From Nocardiopsis_B sediminis (GTDB lineage Bacteria > Actinomycetota > Actinomycetes > Streptosporangiales > Streptosporangiaceae), in assembly GCF_042650565.1 (NCBI RefSeq), contig NZ_JBHSBH010000015.1:124001-188000 (forward strand): a stretch of DNA of 64,000 bases, written 5' to 3'. How positions within the stretch are numbered: the first letter of the stretch is position 1; each line of letters starts with the position of its first letter. The position numbers were made by a program, and so were the translations under genes. The notes beneath the pieces were generated by a model, which saw nothing but the letters and a program-made list of their open reading frames with translations, searched no databases and was not told the origin of the DNA. Of the stretch, positions 7,311 through 15,833 are shown in pieces.

Positions 7311-9797
7311 ATGAGCGACGGACCCCCCACCGTCCTGGTGGCCAACCGGGGCGAGATCGCCGTGCGGATCATGCGGACCCTGCGCCGGCTGGGGATGCGC
7401 TCGGTGGCGGTCCACAGCGACGGCGACGCCGACGCGCCGCACGTGCGCGCGGCCGACCAGGCGGTGCGGGTCGGCGGCTACCTCGACGGGGCGGCGATCA
7501 TCGCCGCCGCACAGGCCTCCGGTGCCACCATGGTGCACCCGGGGTACGGGTTCCTCTCGGAGAACGCCGGGTTCGCGCGGGCCTGCGCCGACGCGGGGCT
7601 GGTGTTCGTCGGGCCGCCGCCGGAGGCGATCGACGCCATGGGCGACAAGATCCGCGCCAAGGCCACGGTCGCCGCGGCCGGGGTGCCCTTGCTGCCGGGG
7701 TTCGCGGAGCGCCGCCCCGGTGAGGATGCGGATGGGCCCGAGGCCCCGGACGGTGTGGAGGCCGCGGACGGCCCGGAGGGCGGGGACGGCCTGGAGGGCG
7801 GGGACGGCGGTGCCCCGGGGCCGGTCCCCGCCGCCGGGCCGATGGACGACGGCGCCCTGGAGCGGGCCGCCGAGCAGGTGGGCTACCCGCTGCTGATCAA
7901 GCCCTCAGCGGGCGGCGGCGGGAAGGGCATGCGCCTGGTCCGGGCCCCCGGCGAGCTGGCCGCGGCCGCCGCGGCGGCCCGGCGCGAGGCCGCCGCCGCG
8001 TTCGGCGACGCCACCCTGCTGGTCGAACGGTTCGTGGAACGGCCCCGGCACATCGAGGTGCAGGTGCTCGCCGACGCCCACGGCAACGTCGTCCACCTGG
8101 GCGAGCGGGAGTGCAGCCTCCAGCGGCGACACCAGAAGATCGTGGAGGAGGCGCCGTCGCCCCTGCTCACGCCGGCGCAGCGGAACACCATGGGCGAGGC
8201 CGCGGTCGCGGCGGCCAAGGCGTGCGGGTACGTGGGCGCGGGCACGGTGGAGTTCATCGTCAGGGGACCGGGGCCCGAGCCGGAGGGCGAGGGGGCGCGG
8301 CGCCGGCGCGATGGCGGGCACGGCAATGGTGAGGGCTCGGGGGAACCCCTTATTTCAAGTCAACCCGATCCGCTCTCCGATCCGCCACCCGGATCCCCTC
8401 CCCTGTGGACGACCGCCCCCGGGAGGACGCACACCCCGAGCCCTCCGGCTCCGGACGCGCAGCCCGAGCCGGAGTACGCCTTCCTGGAGATGAACACCCG
8501 CCTCCAGGTCGAGCACCCCGTCACCGAGGCGGTCGTCACCGTCGGCGGCCGGCGCGGCATCGACCTGGTCGAACTCCAGCTGCGCATCGCCCAGGGCGAA
8601 GCGCTGCCGTTCTCCCAGGCCGACATCGGGCTGTCCGGCCACGCGGTGGAGGCACGCGTCTACGCCGAGGACCCCGCCCAGGACTTCCTGCCCACCGGCG
8701 GCCGGGTGCTGCTGCTGGCGGAGCCCGGCGGCGAGGGCGTGCGCGTCGACTCCGGGATCGAGACGGGGACGGAGGTCACCTCCGCCTACGACCCGATGCT
8801 CGCCAAGGTCGTGGCGTGGGGCGCCGACCGCGGCGCCGCGCTGGCGCGGATGGACACCGCCCTGGCCGGGTACACGCTGCTGGGCTTCGCCACCAACGTC
8901 GCCTTCCTGCGCCGCCTGCTGCGCCACCCCGATGTCGTGGCGGGCGATCTGAGCACCGGCCTGACCGAGCGCGTCCGCCCCGAGCTGACCGCCGGCACCG
9001 ACACGCCCGATACGCCCGGCGCGTCCGGCGGCCTCATCGCCGCCGCGGCCCTGGACCACCAGCTCGGGCTGGAGCCCGCCGACCCCGCCGCCGACCGCTT
9101 CGACGTCCCCGACGGCTGGCGCATCGGCGCCCGGGCGTGGACGACGTGGCGGCTGCGCACCCCGCGGCGCGGGCTCGTCGCCGTCCGGGTGCGGCGGNNN
9201 NNNNNCACCGCCGACGCCGCGCCCGCCGCAGGCACGGACCCCGCCGGCGCCCTCGCCTACGAGGTGGTCGTCGCCGGCGCCGACCCGGTGCGCGCCCGGG
9301 CGGCGCGCGCGGCCGGCGGCCGTACGCTCACCGTCTCCGTCGACGGCCGCACCGCGCACTATGCGCGCGCCCGCGACGGCGCCGACCTGTGGCTCGGCTC
9401 GGCCGGGTCGGCCTGGCGGTTCCACGAGGAGCCGGCGGTCGACCCCGCCCGCGACCCGGCGCAGGCGGGCGACGGATCGCTGCGCAGCCCGATGCCGGGG
9501 ACCGTGCTCGCGGTCGCGGTGGAGGAGGGGCAGCGCGTCGCCGCCGGGAGCCCGGTGGTCATCGTCGAGGCCATGAAGATGGAGCACGCGATCACCGCCC
9601 CCGTCGACGGCGTCGTCACCCGGCTGGACGCCCGCCCCGGCCGCGCGGTCGCCATGGACGCCCTCCTGGCCACCATCACCCCCGACTCCCCCGGCGCCCC
9701 GGGTGCGCCCGCCCCCGCGGAGCCCCCGCCCGGCACGCCCGCTGCACCGATCGTCGCCCCCGCCGGTCCCGCCGCACCCGCCACGAGCAAGGAGTGA
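7311..9797 (+). CDS. accA1: Acetyl/methylcrotonyl-CoA carboxylase biotin carboxylase and biotin carrier subunit, with two internal inserts
   Basis: An 828-residue alpha subunit; about 650-700 is usual. Order: biotin carboxylase N-domain (VLVANRGEIAVRIMRTL), ATP-grasp (PSAGGGGKGMRLV, near residue 200), catalytic MNTRLQVEHPVTE, and a C-terminal biotinyl domain with EAMKMEH, the biotin lysine being residue 756. Two stretches do not belong to the family: residues about 137-178, rich in Gly/Asp/Glu/Pro, before the ATP-grasp, and about 318-386, rich in Pro/Gly/Ser/Arg, between the strand EFIV and YAFLEMN. Both keep frame. A run of nine N (9198-9206) lies in a linker. ATG 7311 has GAGGTG six bases upstream. 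Confidence 0.87.
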   Translation: MSDGPPTVLVANRGEIAVRIMRTLRRLGMRSVAVHSDGDADAPHVRAADQAVRVGGYLDGAAIIAAAQASGATMVHPGYGFLSENAGFARACADAGLVFVGPPPEAIDAMGDKIRAKATVAAAGVPLLPGFAERRPGEDADGPEAPDGVEAADGPEGGDGLEGGDGGAPGPVPAAGPMDDGALERAAEQVGYPLLIKPSAGGGGKGMRLVRAPGELAAAAAAARREAAAAFGDATLLVERFVERPRHIEVQVLADAHGNVVHLGERECSLQRRHQKIVEEAPSPLLTPAQRNTMGEAAVAAAKACGYVGAGTVEFIVRGPGPEPEGEGARRRRDGGHGNGEGSGEPLISSQPDPLSDPPPGSPPLWTTAPGRTHTPSPPAPDAQPEPEYAFLEMNTRLQVEHPVTEAVVTVGGRRGIDLVELQLRIAQGEALPFSQADIGLSGHAVEARVYAEDPAQDFLPTGGRVLLLAEPGGEGVRVDSGIETGTEVTSAYDPMLAKVVAWGADRGAALARMDTALAGYTLLGFATNVAFLRRLLRHPDVVAGDLSTGLTERVRPELTAGTDTPDTPGASGGLIAAAALDHQLGLEPADPAADRFDVPDGWRIGARAWTTWRLRTPRRGLVAVRVRRXXXTADAAPAAGTDPAGALAYEVVVAGADPVRARAARAAGGRTLTVSVDGRTAHYARARDGADLWLGSAGSAWRFHEEPAVDPARDPAQAGDGSLRSPMPGTVLAVAVEEGQRVAAGSPVVIVEAMKMEHAITAPVDGVVTRLDARPGRAVAMDALLATITPDSPGAPGAPAPAEPPPGTPAAPIVAPAGPAAPATSKE
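9198..9206. other. Run of nine N (unresolved bases)
   Basis: Nine undetermined bases interrupt the biotin carboxylase gene. Nine is a multiple of three and the frame reads on, so either the length is right or it was set so; three residues of the linker before the biotinyl domain are unknown. Confidence 0.99.
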
Positions 9798-9801
9798 GCG
9801 C

Positions 9802-10956
9802 ATGACGCACGGCCTGTCCGCCGACCACGAGGACCTGCGCGCCACCGTCGAGAAGTTCGCGCACGACGAGGTCGCCCCGGTCATCGGCGGCTTCTACGAA
9901 CGGGGCGAGTTCCCCTACGGCATCGTCGCCAAGATGGGCCGCATGGGCCTGTTCGGCCTGCCCTTCCCCGAGGAGGAGGGCGGCATGGGCGGCGACTACT
10001 TCGCGCTGTGCCTGGCGCTGGAGGAGCTGGCGCGCGTGGACTCGTCGGTGGCGATCACCCTGGAGGCGGGCGTGTCCCTCGGGGCGATGCCGCTCCACCG
10101 GTTCGGCTCCGCCGAGCAGAAGGCGCGGTGGCTGCCGCGGCTGTGCTCCGGGGAGGCGCTGGGCGCGTTCGGGCTGACCGAGCCCGGTGCCGGATCCGAC
10201 GCCGGGGCGACGAGCACCACCGCGCGGCTGGACGACGGCGAGTGGGTGATCAACGGGACGAAGTCCTTCATCACCAACTCCGGGACCGACATCACCGCGC
10301 TGGTCACGGTCACCGCGGTCACCGGTGAGCGCCCCGACGGGCGCCCCGAGATCTCGACGATCATCGTGCCCAGCGGCACGCCCGGGTTCTCCATCGGGCA
10401 GAAGTACTCCAAGGTCGGCTGGAACGCCTCCGACACCAACGAGCTGGTGTTCGAGGACTGCCGGGTGCCCGAGGCCAACCTGCTGGGCGAGCGGGGACGC
10501 GGCTACGCGCAGTTCCTGCGCACCCTGGACGAGGGCCGGATCGCGATCGCCGCGCTGGCGGTGGGGCTGGCCCAGGGGTGCGTGGACGAGAGCGTGCGCT
10601 ACGCCGGGGAGCGGGCTGCGTTCGGCCGCCACATCGGGCACTACCAGTCCATCCAGTTCACGATCGCCGACATGGAGGTGCGGGCGCACACCGCCCGGCT
10701 GGCCTACTACGACGCCGCGTCGCGGATGCTCGCGGGCGAGCCGTTCAAGCGGCAGGCCGCCATCGCCAAGCTGGTGGCCTCCAACGCCGCCATGGACAAC
10801 GCCCGCGCCGCCACCCAGGTCTTCGGCGGCTACGGCTTCATGAACGAGTACCCGGTGGGGCGCTTCTACCGCGACGCCAAAATTCTCGAGATCGGCGAGG
10901 GGACATCGGAGATCCAGCGCATGCTGATCGCCCGTGATCTGGGCCTGCCCGCCTGA
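9802..10956 (+). CDS. Acyl-CoA dehydrogenase (isovaleryl-/short-branched-chain type)
   Basis: A 384-residue FAD enzyme that introduces the alpha-beta double bond into an acyl-CoA. Family signatures: FGLTEPGAGSDAGA, GTKSFITNSG, ERAAFGRHIGHYQSIQF, QVFGGYGFMNEYPVGRFYRDAKI, and GEGTSEIQ carrying the canonical catalytic glutamate of the medium/short-chain class. Human isovaleryl-CoA dehydrogenase uses a different helix for its base, so a broader branched-chain substrate is possible. The ATG lies 4 bp after the carrier subunit stop with AGGAG just upstream, so it is co-translated with the carboxylase. It fits the LiuA/FadE19 role in leucine catabolism. Confidence 0.87.
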   Translation: MTHGLSADHEDLRATVEKFAHDEVAPVIGGFYERGEFPYGIVAKMGRMGLFGLPFPEEEGGMGGDYFALCLALEELARVDSSVAITLEAGVSLGAMPLHRFGSAEQKARWLPRLCSGEALGAFGLTEPGAGSDAGATSTTARLDDGEWVINGTKSFITNSGTDITALVTVTAVTGERPDGRPEISTIIVPSGTPGFSIGQKYSKVGWNASDTNELVFEDCRVPEANLLGERGRGYAQFLRTLDEGRIAIAALAVGLAQGCVDESVRYAGERAAFGRHIGHYQSIQFTIADMEVRAHTARLAYYDAASRMLAGEPFKRQAAIAKLVASNAAMDNARAATQVFGGYGFMNEYPVGRFYRDAKILEIGEGTSEIQRMLIARDLGLPA

Positions 10957-11008
10957 CCGCGCGGGTGTCGGGACGTCCGGAACGCGGGGGCGGAGGGAGG
11001 ATGTGGGC

Positions 11009-11308
11009 ATGCTGCACATCCTCATCGTCCGCTACACCGTCCCCGCCGACCAGGTCACGCCGCACGTCGCCGAGCACGTCGCCTACCTGGAGCACCACCA
11101 CGCGGACGGCACGTTCCTGCTGTCCGGCCAGACGGTGCCCGCCGATATCGGCGGGGTGATCCTGGCGCAGGGCGAGCGGGCCAGCGTCGAGGGGGTGAGC
11201 GCGGAGGACCCGTTCGTGGCCGCCGGTGTGGCGGAGCACGAGGTCATCACCGTCGACCCGGGGCGCGTGGATCCGTCGCTGGCGACGCTCCTGCCGCGGG
11301 CACGCTGA
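11009..11308 (+). CDS. YCII-related domain protein
   Basis: A 99-residue ferredoxin-like alpha/beta barrel protein of the YciI type. It has VRYTVPADQVTPHVAEHVAYLEHHHADGTFLLSGQTVP, with the conserved His and Gly-Pro-like turn region, and EDPFVAAGVAEHEVITVDP, which is the usual DPF motif. Biochemical role is not established; members of the wider family act as small hydrolases or dehalogenase-like proteins. Start ATG 11009 follows GGAGG by 8 bases. It probably belongs to the preceding operon, 52 bp downstream of the dehydrogenase. Confidence 0.75.
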   Translation: MLHILIVRYTVPADQVTPHVAEHVAYLEHHHADGTFLLSGQTVPADIGGVILAQGERASVEGVSAEDPFVAAGVAEHEVITVDPGRVDPSLATLLPRAR

Positions 11309-11459
11309 GGCGCCGCAGCGGGACGGCCGGTGGCCGGGCGGACCGCTGGCGGCGGCGCCGCTCCGCGACGGCTACGGGCCCGATCCGCGGATGCGCCCTG
11401 GCCACGGGCGGTGGCGGGCTCATTCGACGCCGGGCCGCCGACCGGGTACACCTGGGGCC

Positions 11460-12263
11460 ATGGGAGAGCTGCGGATCACCTACGACCGCTGGGGCGACGG
11501 CGCCCCGATCGTGCTGCTCCACGGGCTGGGGCACCGGCGCCAGGCCTGGTATCCCGTGGTCCGCCGGCTGGCGGCGGACCACGATGTGGTGGCGCTCGAC
11601 CTCCCCGGGTTCGGCGGGTCGGCGCCGCCCGCCGCTGCGGACCCCTATGACATCTCCACGCTGGTCGCCACGGTGCAGCGGTTCTGCGACCGGCTCGGCC
11701 TGGAGCGACCGCACCTCGTGGGCAACTCCCTGGGCGGGGCGATCGCGCTGGAGCTGGGCGCACGCGGATTCGCCGCCTCGGTGACGGCGCTGTCGCCCAT
11801 CGGGTTCGCCACTGGGCGCACCGGTGCGGGCACGCGTGTCCTGGCCCGCGGTGCGCGGCTGGCGTCGCGCGTCCCCGAACGGGTCTGGGTGGCGGCCGCG
11901 GGCAGCCCGCCGGGCCGCACGGTCGCCCGGCACGTGCTGCGCGGCGACCCGTCCGCCGATGCAGCCCGCGACCTGGTGTTCGACGCGACGGTGCTGGCCG
12001 CCGGGTCCCCGTTCGTCCGGCTGGCCGTGCACGTCGCCGACTACGCGTTCACCGCCGGCGCGGTGCCCTGCCCGGTCACCGTCGCCTGGGGCGACCGCGA
12101 CCGGGTGCTCCCCGCCACCGGGGCGGTGCGGGCGCTGCGCCGCATCCCCCACGCGCGCATCGTCACCCTGCTGGACTGCGGGCACGTCCCGATGGCCGAC
12201 CGCCCGAACACCGTCGCCGCCGAGATCCTGCGCACCTGCCGCACCCTCCCGCCGAAGCGCTGA
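11460..12263 (+). CDS. Alpha/beta-fold hydrolase
   Basis: A 267-residue serine hydrolase. The oxyanion region is LLHGLGHRRQAWYPV, the nucleophile elbow is GNSLGG (near residue 95), the acid is in VAWGDRDRVLP and the histidine is in LDCGHVPM near the C-terminus; all three catalytic elements are present in order. The substrate cannot be told from sequence. Its start lies 151 bp after the YCII gene and no strong ribosome site is visible, so its link to the operon is loose. Steroid or aromatic ring-cleavage hydrolases share the fold, but nothing specific points there. Confidence 0.78.
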   Translation: MGELRITYDRWGDGAPIVLLHGLGHRRQAWYPVVRRLAADHDVVALDLPGFGGSAPPAAADPYDISTLVATVQRFCDRLGLERPHLVGNSLGGAIALELGARGFAASVTALSPIGFATGRTGAGTRVLARGARLASRVPERVWVAAAGSPPGRTVARHVLRGDPSADAARDLVFDATVLAAGSPFVRLAVHVADYAFTAGAVPCPVTVAWGDRDRVLPATGAVRALRRIPHARIVTLLDCGHVPMADRPNTVAAEILRTCRTLPPKR

Positions 12264-12333
12264 CGCCGGGAGGGCGTGGCGGCCGTACGGCCGGCGGGGC
12301 GTGCGCCCCCGCGATCGCCGGACGCCCCAGCGG

Positions 12334-13236
12334 TCACGCGCCGTAAGGTGGCTCGGGGTCGGCGGCGTTCGCGAGGAGGGTGCGTACGGCGGGGCCGATC
12401 TCGGCGGGGTCCCACCTGGCGCCCTTGTCGGTGGCGGGCCCGTGGCGGTAGCCCTCCATGACGCAGATCCGGCCCGCCTCGACCTCGAAGACGCGGCCGG
12501 TGACGTCGGCGGAGTCGGCCGACCCGAGCCACGCCACCAGCGGCGACACGTTCTCGGGGGCCATGGCGTCGAAGGAGCCGTCGGTGGGGCGGCGCATGGT
12601 GCCGGCGAAGACGCCGCCGGTCATGCGGGTGCGCGCGGCGGGGGCGATCGCGTTCACCCGGACCCCGTAGCGGCGCAGCTCGGCCGCCGCGACCAGGGTG
12701 AGGCCGACGATGCCCGCCTTGGCGGCGGAGTAGTTGGCCTGGCCGACGCTGCCCAGCAGCCCGGCGCCGGAGGACGTGGCGATGACGCGGGCGTCCACGG
12801 GGCGCCCGGCCTTGGCCTCGGCCCGCCAGTGCGCCGCCGCGTGGCGCAGCGGGAGGAAGTGCCCGGTGAGATGGACGCGCAGCACCGCGTCCCAGTCGTC
12901 CAAGGGGAGGTTGACGAGCATCCGGTCGCGGACGAAACCCGCGTTGGTGACGAGGGTGTCGAGTCGGCCGAACGCCTCCAGCGCGGTGCGCACGAGCGCG
13001 GCGGCGTCGCCGGGATCGGCGGCGTCGCCCGCGACGGCGACGGCTACGCCGCCCGATGCGCGGATCTCGGCCGCGACCTGCTCGGCGGGCCCCGCGGAGC
13101 CCCCGCTGCCGTCGGCGGCCACCCCGAGGTCGTTGACGACGACCCGGGCCCCCTGCCGGGCGAATTCGAGCGCGTGGGCGCGTCCGAGGCCGCGCCCGGC
13201 CCCGGTGATGACGGCGACCCTGCCGCGGCAGATCAT
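12334..13236 (-). CDS. SDR-family oxidoreductase (similar to the KstR2-regulon SDR Rv3548c)
   Basis: A 300-residue short-chain dehydrogenase. It has the NAD-binding glycine motif TGAGRGLGRAHA, the longer N-terminal layout with VVNDLG typical of the hydroxyacyl-CoA dehydrogenase branch, NAGFVRDRM, and the catalytic YSAAK, with serine in ATSSGAGLLGS. Its ATG overlaps the stop of the upstream SDR by 4 bp (ATGA), so the two are co-translated. In mycobacteria two SDR genes stand in the same place beside echA20-ipdAB; I equate them by position and type, not by alignment. The exact step is unproven. Confidence 0.8.
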   Translation of the reverse strand: MICRGRVAVITGAGRGLGRAHALEFARQGARVVVNDLGVAADGSGGSAGPAEQVAAEIRASGGVAVAVAGDAADPGDAAALVRTALEAFGRLDTLVTNAGFVRDRMLVNLPLDDWDAVLRVHLTGHFLPLRHAAAHWRAEAKAGRPVDARVIATSSGAGLLGSVGQANYSAAKAGIVGLTLVAAAELRRYGVRVNAIAPAARTRMTGGVFAGTMRRPTDGSFDAMAPENVSPLVAWLGSADSADVTGRVFEVEAGRICVMEGYRHGPATDKGARWDPAEIGPAVRTLLANAADPEPPYGA

Positions 13237-14093
13237 CCCGGCCCCTCCATCCCGTCCTCCTGCTGTCCCTCACGGCGGGGGCGGGGTGCCGTGGCCGCGT
13301 CGAGGAACGGGGGACGCTCCCCGCCCCCGTGGACCAGCAGGTCGGCCCCGCTGATGTAGGCGGCGGCATCGGAGGCCAGGAAGACGCACGCCGCCCCCGC
13401 GTCGCCCGGCGCGGCCAGCCGCCCCAGGGGCACGGTGCGCGCGACAGCGTCGATCCCGGCGTCGTCGCCGTAGTGCAGGGCGGTGCGTTCGGTCCGGACC
13501 ATGCCGAGGGTGACGCAGTTGACGCGGACAGCGGGCGCCCATTCCACGGCCAGCGACGCCGTCAGGCCGGCCAGCCCCGCTTTGGCCGCGCCGTAGGCGG
13601 CCGTCCCCGGCGAGGGCCGCCGGGCGCTCACGCTGCCGATCATGATGACGGACCCGCCGGGTTCCAGGACGAGCCGCGCGGCGCGGGCGACGATGAGCGG
13701 GGCGATGAGGTTGAGTTCGATGATCTTGGCGTGGCGGCGCGGGTCCCCGTCGCTGAGGGGCAGGTACGGGGTCCCTCCGGCGTTGTTGACCACGGTGTGG
13801 ACCGGGCCGGCGGCGGCGAAGAAGGCGCCCACGGCATCGGGGTCGCGGACGTCGAGGGGCACGTGCTCGACCCCGTCCAGCGGCACATCGGGCGGGCGCC
13901 GGGCGCAGGCGAGGACGCAGGCCCCGGCGTCGCGGAACGCCTCGCTGATACCGCGCCCCACGCCGCGCACGCCGCCGGTGACGACGACGGTCCGGCCCTC
14001 GAGCCCGCTGCCGGGGCCCTTCGCCGCGCCGCCGGCGGGACCTCCGCCGTCGCCGTCGTCGTGGCCGCGCGCGGGGCCCGTCGGATCGGTCAC
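13233..14093 (-). CDS. SDR-family oxidoreductase (similar to the KstR2-regulon SDR Rv3549c)
   Basis: A 286-residue short-chain dehydrogenase with TGGVRGVGRGIS for cofactor, NNAGGTPYLPL, and the catalytic triad region GSVSARRPSPGTAAYGAAKAG (serine, tyrosine, lysine). The first 30 residues are a Gly/Pro-rich leader not found in the family core. Start: GTG at 14093 preceded by AGGAGG about 7 bases upstream. It is the first gene of the minus-strand arm of a divergent promoter shared with echA20, with the palindrome at 14149-14164 in between. It probably oxidises or reduces a hydroxyacyl-CoA of steroid ring breakdown. Confidence 0.78.
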   Translation of the reverse strand: MTDPTGPARGHDDGDGGGPAGGAAKGPGSGLEGRTVVVTGGVRGVGRGISEAFRDAGACVLACARRPPDVPLDGVEHVPLDVRDPDAVGAFFAAAGPVHTVVNNAGGTPYLPLSDGDPRRHAKIIELNLIAPLIVARAARLVLEPGGSVIMIGSVSARRPSPGTAAYGAAKAGLAGLTASLAVEWAPAVRVNCVTLGMVRTERTALHYGDDAGIDAVARTVPLGRLAAPGDAGAACVFLASDAAAYISGADLLVHGGGERPPFLDAATAPRPRREGQQEDGMEGPG

Positions 14094-14148
14094 CGTCCGC
14101 CTCCTGGTGTCGCCGCCCTGTCCCGGATCCCGCCCGGCTGCTACCGTT

Positions 14149-14164
14149 CTAACAAACGTTTGGT
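14149..14164. promoter_or_regulatory. KstR2-like operator, site 1
   Basis: CTAACAAACGTTTGGT, with the perfect inner palindrome CAAACGTTTG, lies in the 85-bp gap between two divergent steroid genes. Its reverse complement differs in one base from the site at 20297-20312. It keeps the AnCAA-N4-TTGnT frame of the mycobacterial KstR2 motif with A/T where that has G/C. Confidence 0.75.
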
Positions 14165-14178
14165 GGAAAGGTAAGCCA

Positions 14179-14985
14179 TTGCGGGTCTCCACCACGAAAC
14201 ACAGCGGCGGGATCGCCGAGGTCACCGTCGACGCTCCCCCGGTCAACGCCCTTCCCGTCCGCGGCTGGCACGACCTCGCACAGGCCGTGACCGGCGCGGG
14301 CGCCGACCCCGAGACGCGGGCGGTGGTCCTGCGCGCCGAGGGGCGCGGGTTCAACGCCGGTGTCGACATCAAGGAGATGCAGCGCACCGCCGGCTTCGAC
14401 GCGCTCATCGGCGCCAACCGCGGCTGCCGCGCCGCCTTCGCCGCCGTCCGCGACTGCCCGGTGCCGGTCATCGCCGCCGTCCAGGGCCACTGCCTCGGCG
14501 GGGGCGTGGGGCTGGCGGGCAGCGCCGACCTCGTGGTGGCCGCCGACGACGCCTACTTCGGGCTGCCCGAGGTCGACCGCGGCGCACTGGGCGCGGCCAC
14601 CCACCTGGCCCGCCTGGTCCCCCGGCACCTCATGCGCGCCATGGTCTACACGTGCCGCACGGTGCCCGCGGCCCGGCTGGCGGAGTTCGGGTCGGTGCTG
14701 GCCGTGGTGGACCCCGCCGACCTGCGCCGGGAGGCGTTCGACGTGGCGCGCGCCATCGCCGCCAAGGACCCCCGGGTCATCCGGTGCGCGAAGCAGGCGC
14801 TCAACGGGATCGACCCCACGGACCCCGACCGCGACTACCGGTTCGAGCAGGGGTTCACCTACGAGCTCAGCCTCATCGGCGCCGGGGACGCCCTCCGCGA
14901 CCGGTTCGCCGGCGCCGCCACCGGCGGCCGGGCCGGCGCGGAGGGCGGCGGCCGCGGCGAAGCGGCGGAGGAGGGGGCCCGGTGA
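14179..14985 (+). CDS. echA20: Enoyl-CoA hydratase/isomerase-family protein, EchA20-like ring hydrolase
   Basis: A 268-residue crotonase-fold protein. It has FNAGVDIKEMQRTAGF, then the oxyanion and active-site region AVQGHCLGGGVGLAGSADLVVAADD, and YFGLPEVDRGALGAATHLARLVP. In mycobacteria EchA20 is not a hydratase but hydrolyses and opens steroid ring D of the HIEC-CoA intermediate. I infer the same here because ipdA, ipdB and ipdC follow with 4-base overlaps, as in mycobacteria. The start is a TTG at 14179, seven bases after GGAAAGG; no ATG or GTG fits as well. The last 20 residues are a Gly/Glu/Ala-rich tail. Confidence 0.82.
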   Translation: MRVSTTKHSGGIAEVTVDAPPVNALPVRGWHDLAQAVTGAGADPETRAVVLRAEGRGFNAGVDIKEMQRTAGFDALIGANRGCRAAFAAVRDCPVPVIAAVQGHCLGGGVGLAGSADLVVAADDAYFGLPEVDRGALGAATHLARLVPRHLMRAMVYTCRTVPAARLAEFGSVLAVVDPADLRREAFDVARAIAAKDPRVIRCAKQALNGIDPTDPDRDYRFEQGFTYELSLIGAGDALRDRFAGAATGGRAGAEGGGRGEAAEEGAR

Positions 14986-15833
14986 CCGGCAAGGCCATGA
15001 CCCCCGACGGGGTCGCCGCCGCCCTGTGGGACGGGATGGTGCTGGGCATCGGCGGGTGGGGGTCACGGCGCAAGCCCATGGCGCTGGTGCGCGCCGTGTG
15101 CCGCAGCGGCGTCCGCGACCTCACCGTGGTCTCGTGCGGCGGCCCCGATGTGGGGCTGCTGTGCGCCTACGGCAAGGTGCGCCGGGTGGTCGCCCCGTTC
15201 GTCACGCTCGACTCCATCGCCCTGGACCCCTGGTTCCGGGCCGCGCGGGAGAACGGCGAGATCGCGTTCACCGAGTACGACGAGGGGATGTTCATGTTCG
15301 GCCTGCTCGCCGCCGCGCACCGGCTGCCGTTCCTGCCCACCCCCGTCGGCCTGGCCTCCGATGTGCCGCGGGTCGGCGACCCGGGACTGCGCACCGTCCG
15401 CTCCCCCTACCCCGAGCCCGGCCACCCTCAGGGCCGCGACCTGATCGCCATGCCCGCGCTGCGGCTCGACGCCGCGCTCGTGCACGTCAGTCGGGCCGAC
15501 CCGCGCGGCAACGGGCAGTACCTGGGGCCCGACCCCTACCTGGACGGGCTGTTCGCCAAGGCCGCGCAGCGCGTCTACCTGTCGTGCGAGCGGCTGGTCG
15601 GCGCGTTCACCGGCCCCCCGCAGTCGCTGCTGGTCAGCCGGGCGCTGGTGACGGGCGTCGTCGAGGCCCCCAACGGGGCGCACTTCACCTCGTGCGAACC
15701 CGACTACGGCCGCGACGAGGACGCCCAGCGCGCCTACGCGGGAGCCGCACGCGACCCCGCCCTCTGGCAGGGGTTCCGCGACCGCTTCGTGGGCCCCGCG
15801 GGAACCGGGACCGCCGGCGGGGAGGAGCCGTGA
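14982..15833 (+). CDS. ipdA: CoA-transferase-fold alpha subunit, IpdA-like (COCHEA-CoA hydrolase)
   Basis: A 283-residue class I CoA-transferase-fold subunit. Visible landmarks are VLGIGGWGSRRKPMAL, VVSCGGPDVGLLCAYGKVRRVV, FTEYDEGMFMFGLLAAAHRLPFLPT and ALVHVSRADPRGNGQY. In mycobacteria IpdA with IpdB forms a hydrolase that opens steroid ring C by a retro-Claisen reaction; its key glutamate (E105 in the M. tuberculosis protein) probably corresponds to Glu101 or Glu98 in the YDEGMF region here. GTG start at 14982 overlaps the echA20 stop (GTGA). The transferase alternative is unlikely given the context. Confidence 0.83.
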   Translation: MTGKAMTPDGVAAALWDGMVLGIGGWGSRRKPMALVRAVCRSGVRDLTVVSCGGPDVGLLCAYGKVRRVVAPFVTLDSIALDPWFRAARENGEIAFTEYDEGMFMFGLLAAAHRLPFLPTPVGLASDVPRVGDPGLRTVRSPYPEPGHPQGRDLIAMPALRLDAALVHVSRADPRGNGQYLGPDPYLDGLFAKAAQRVYLSCERLVGAFTGPPQSLLVSRALVTGVVEAPNGAHFTSCEPDYGRDEDAQRAYAGAARDPALWQGFRDRFVGPAGTGTAGGEEP

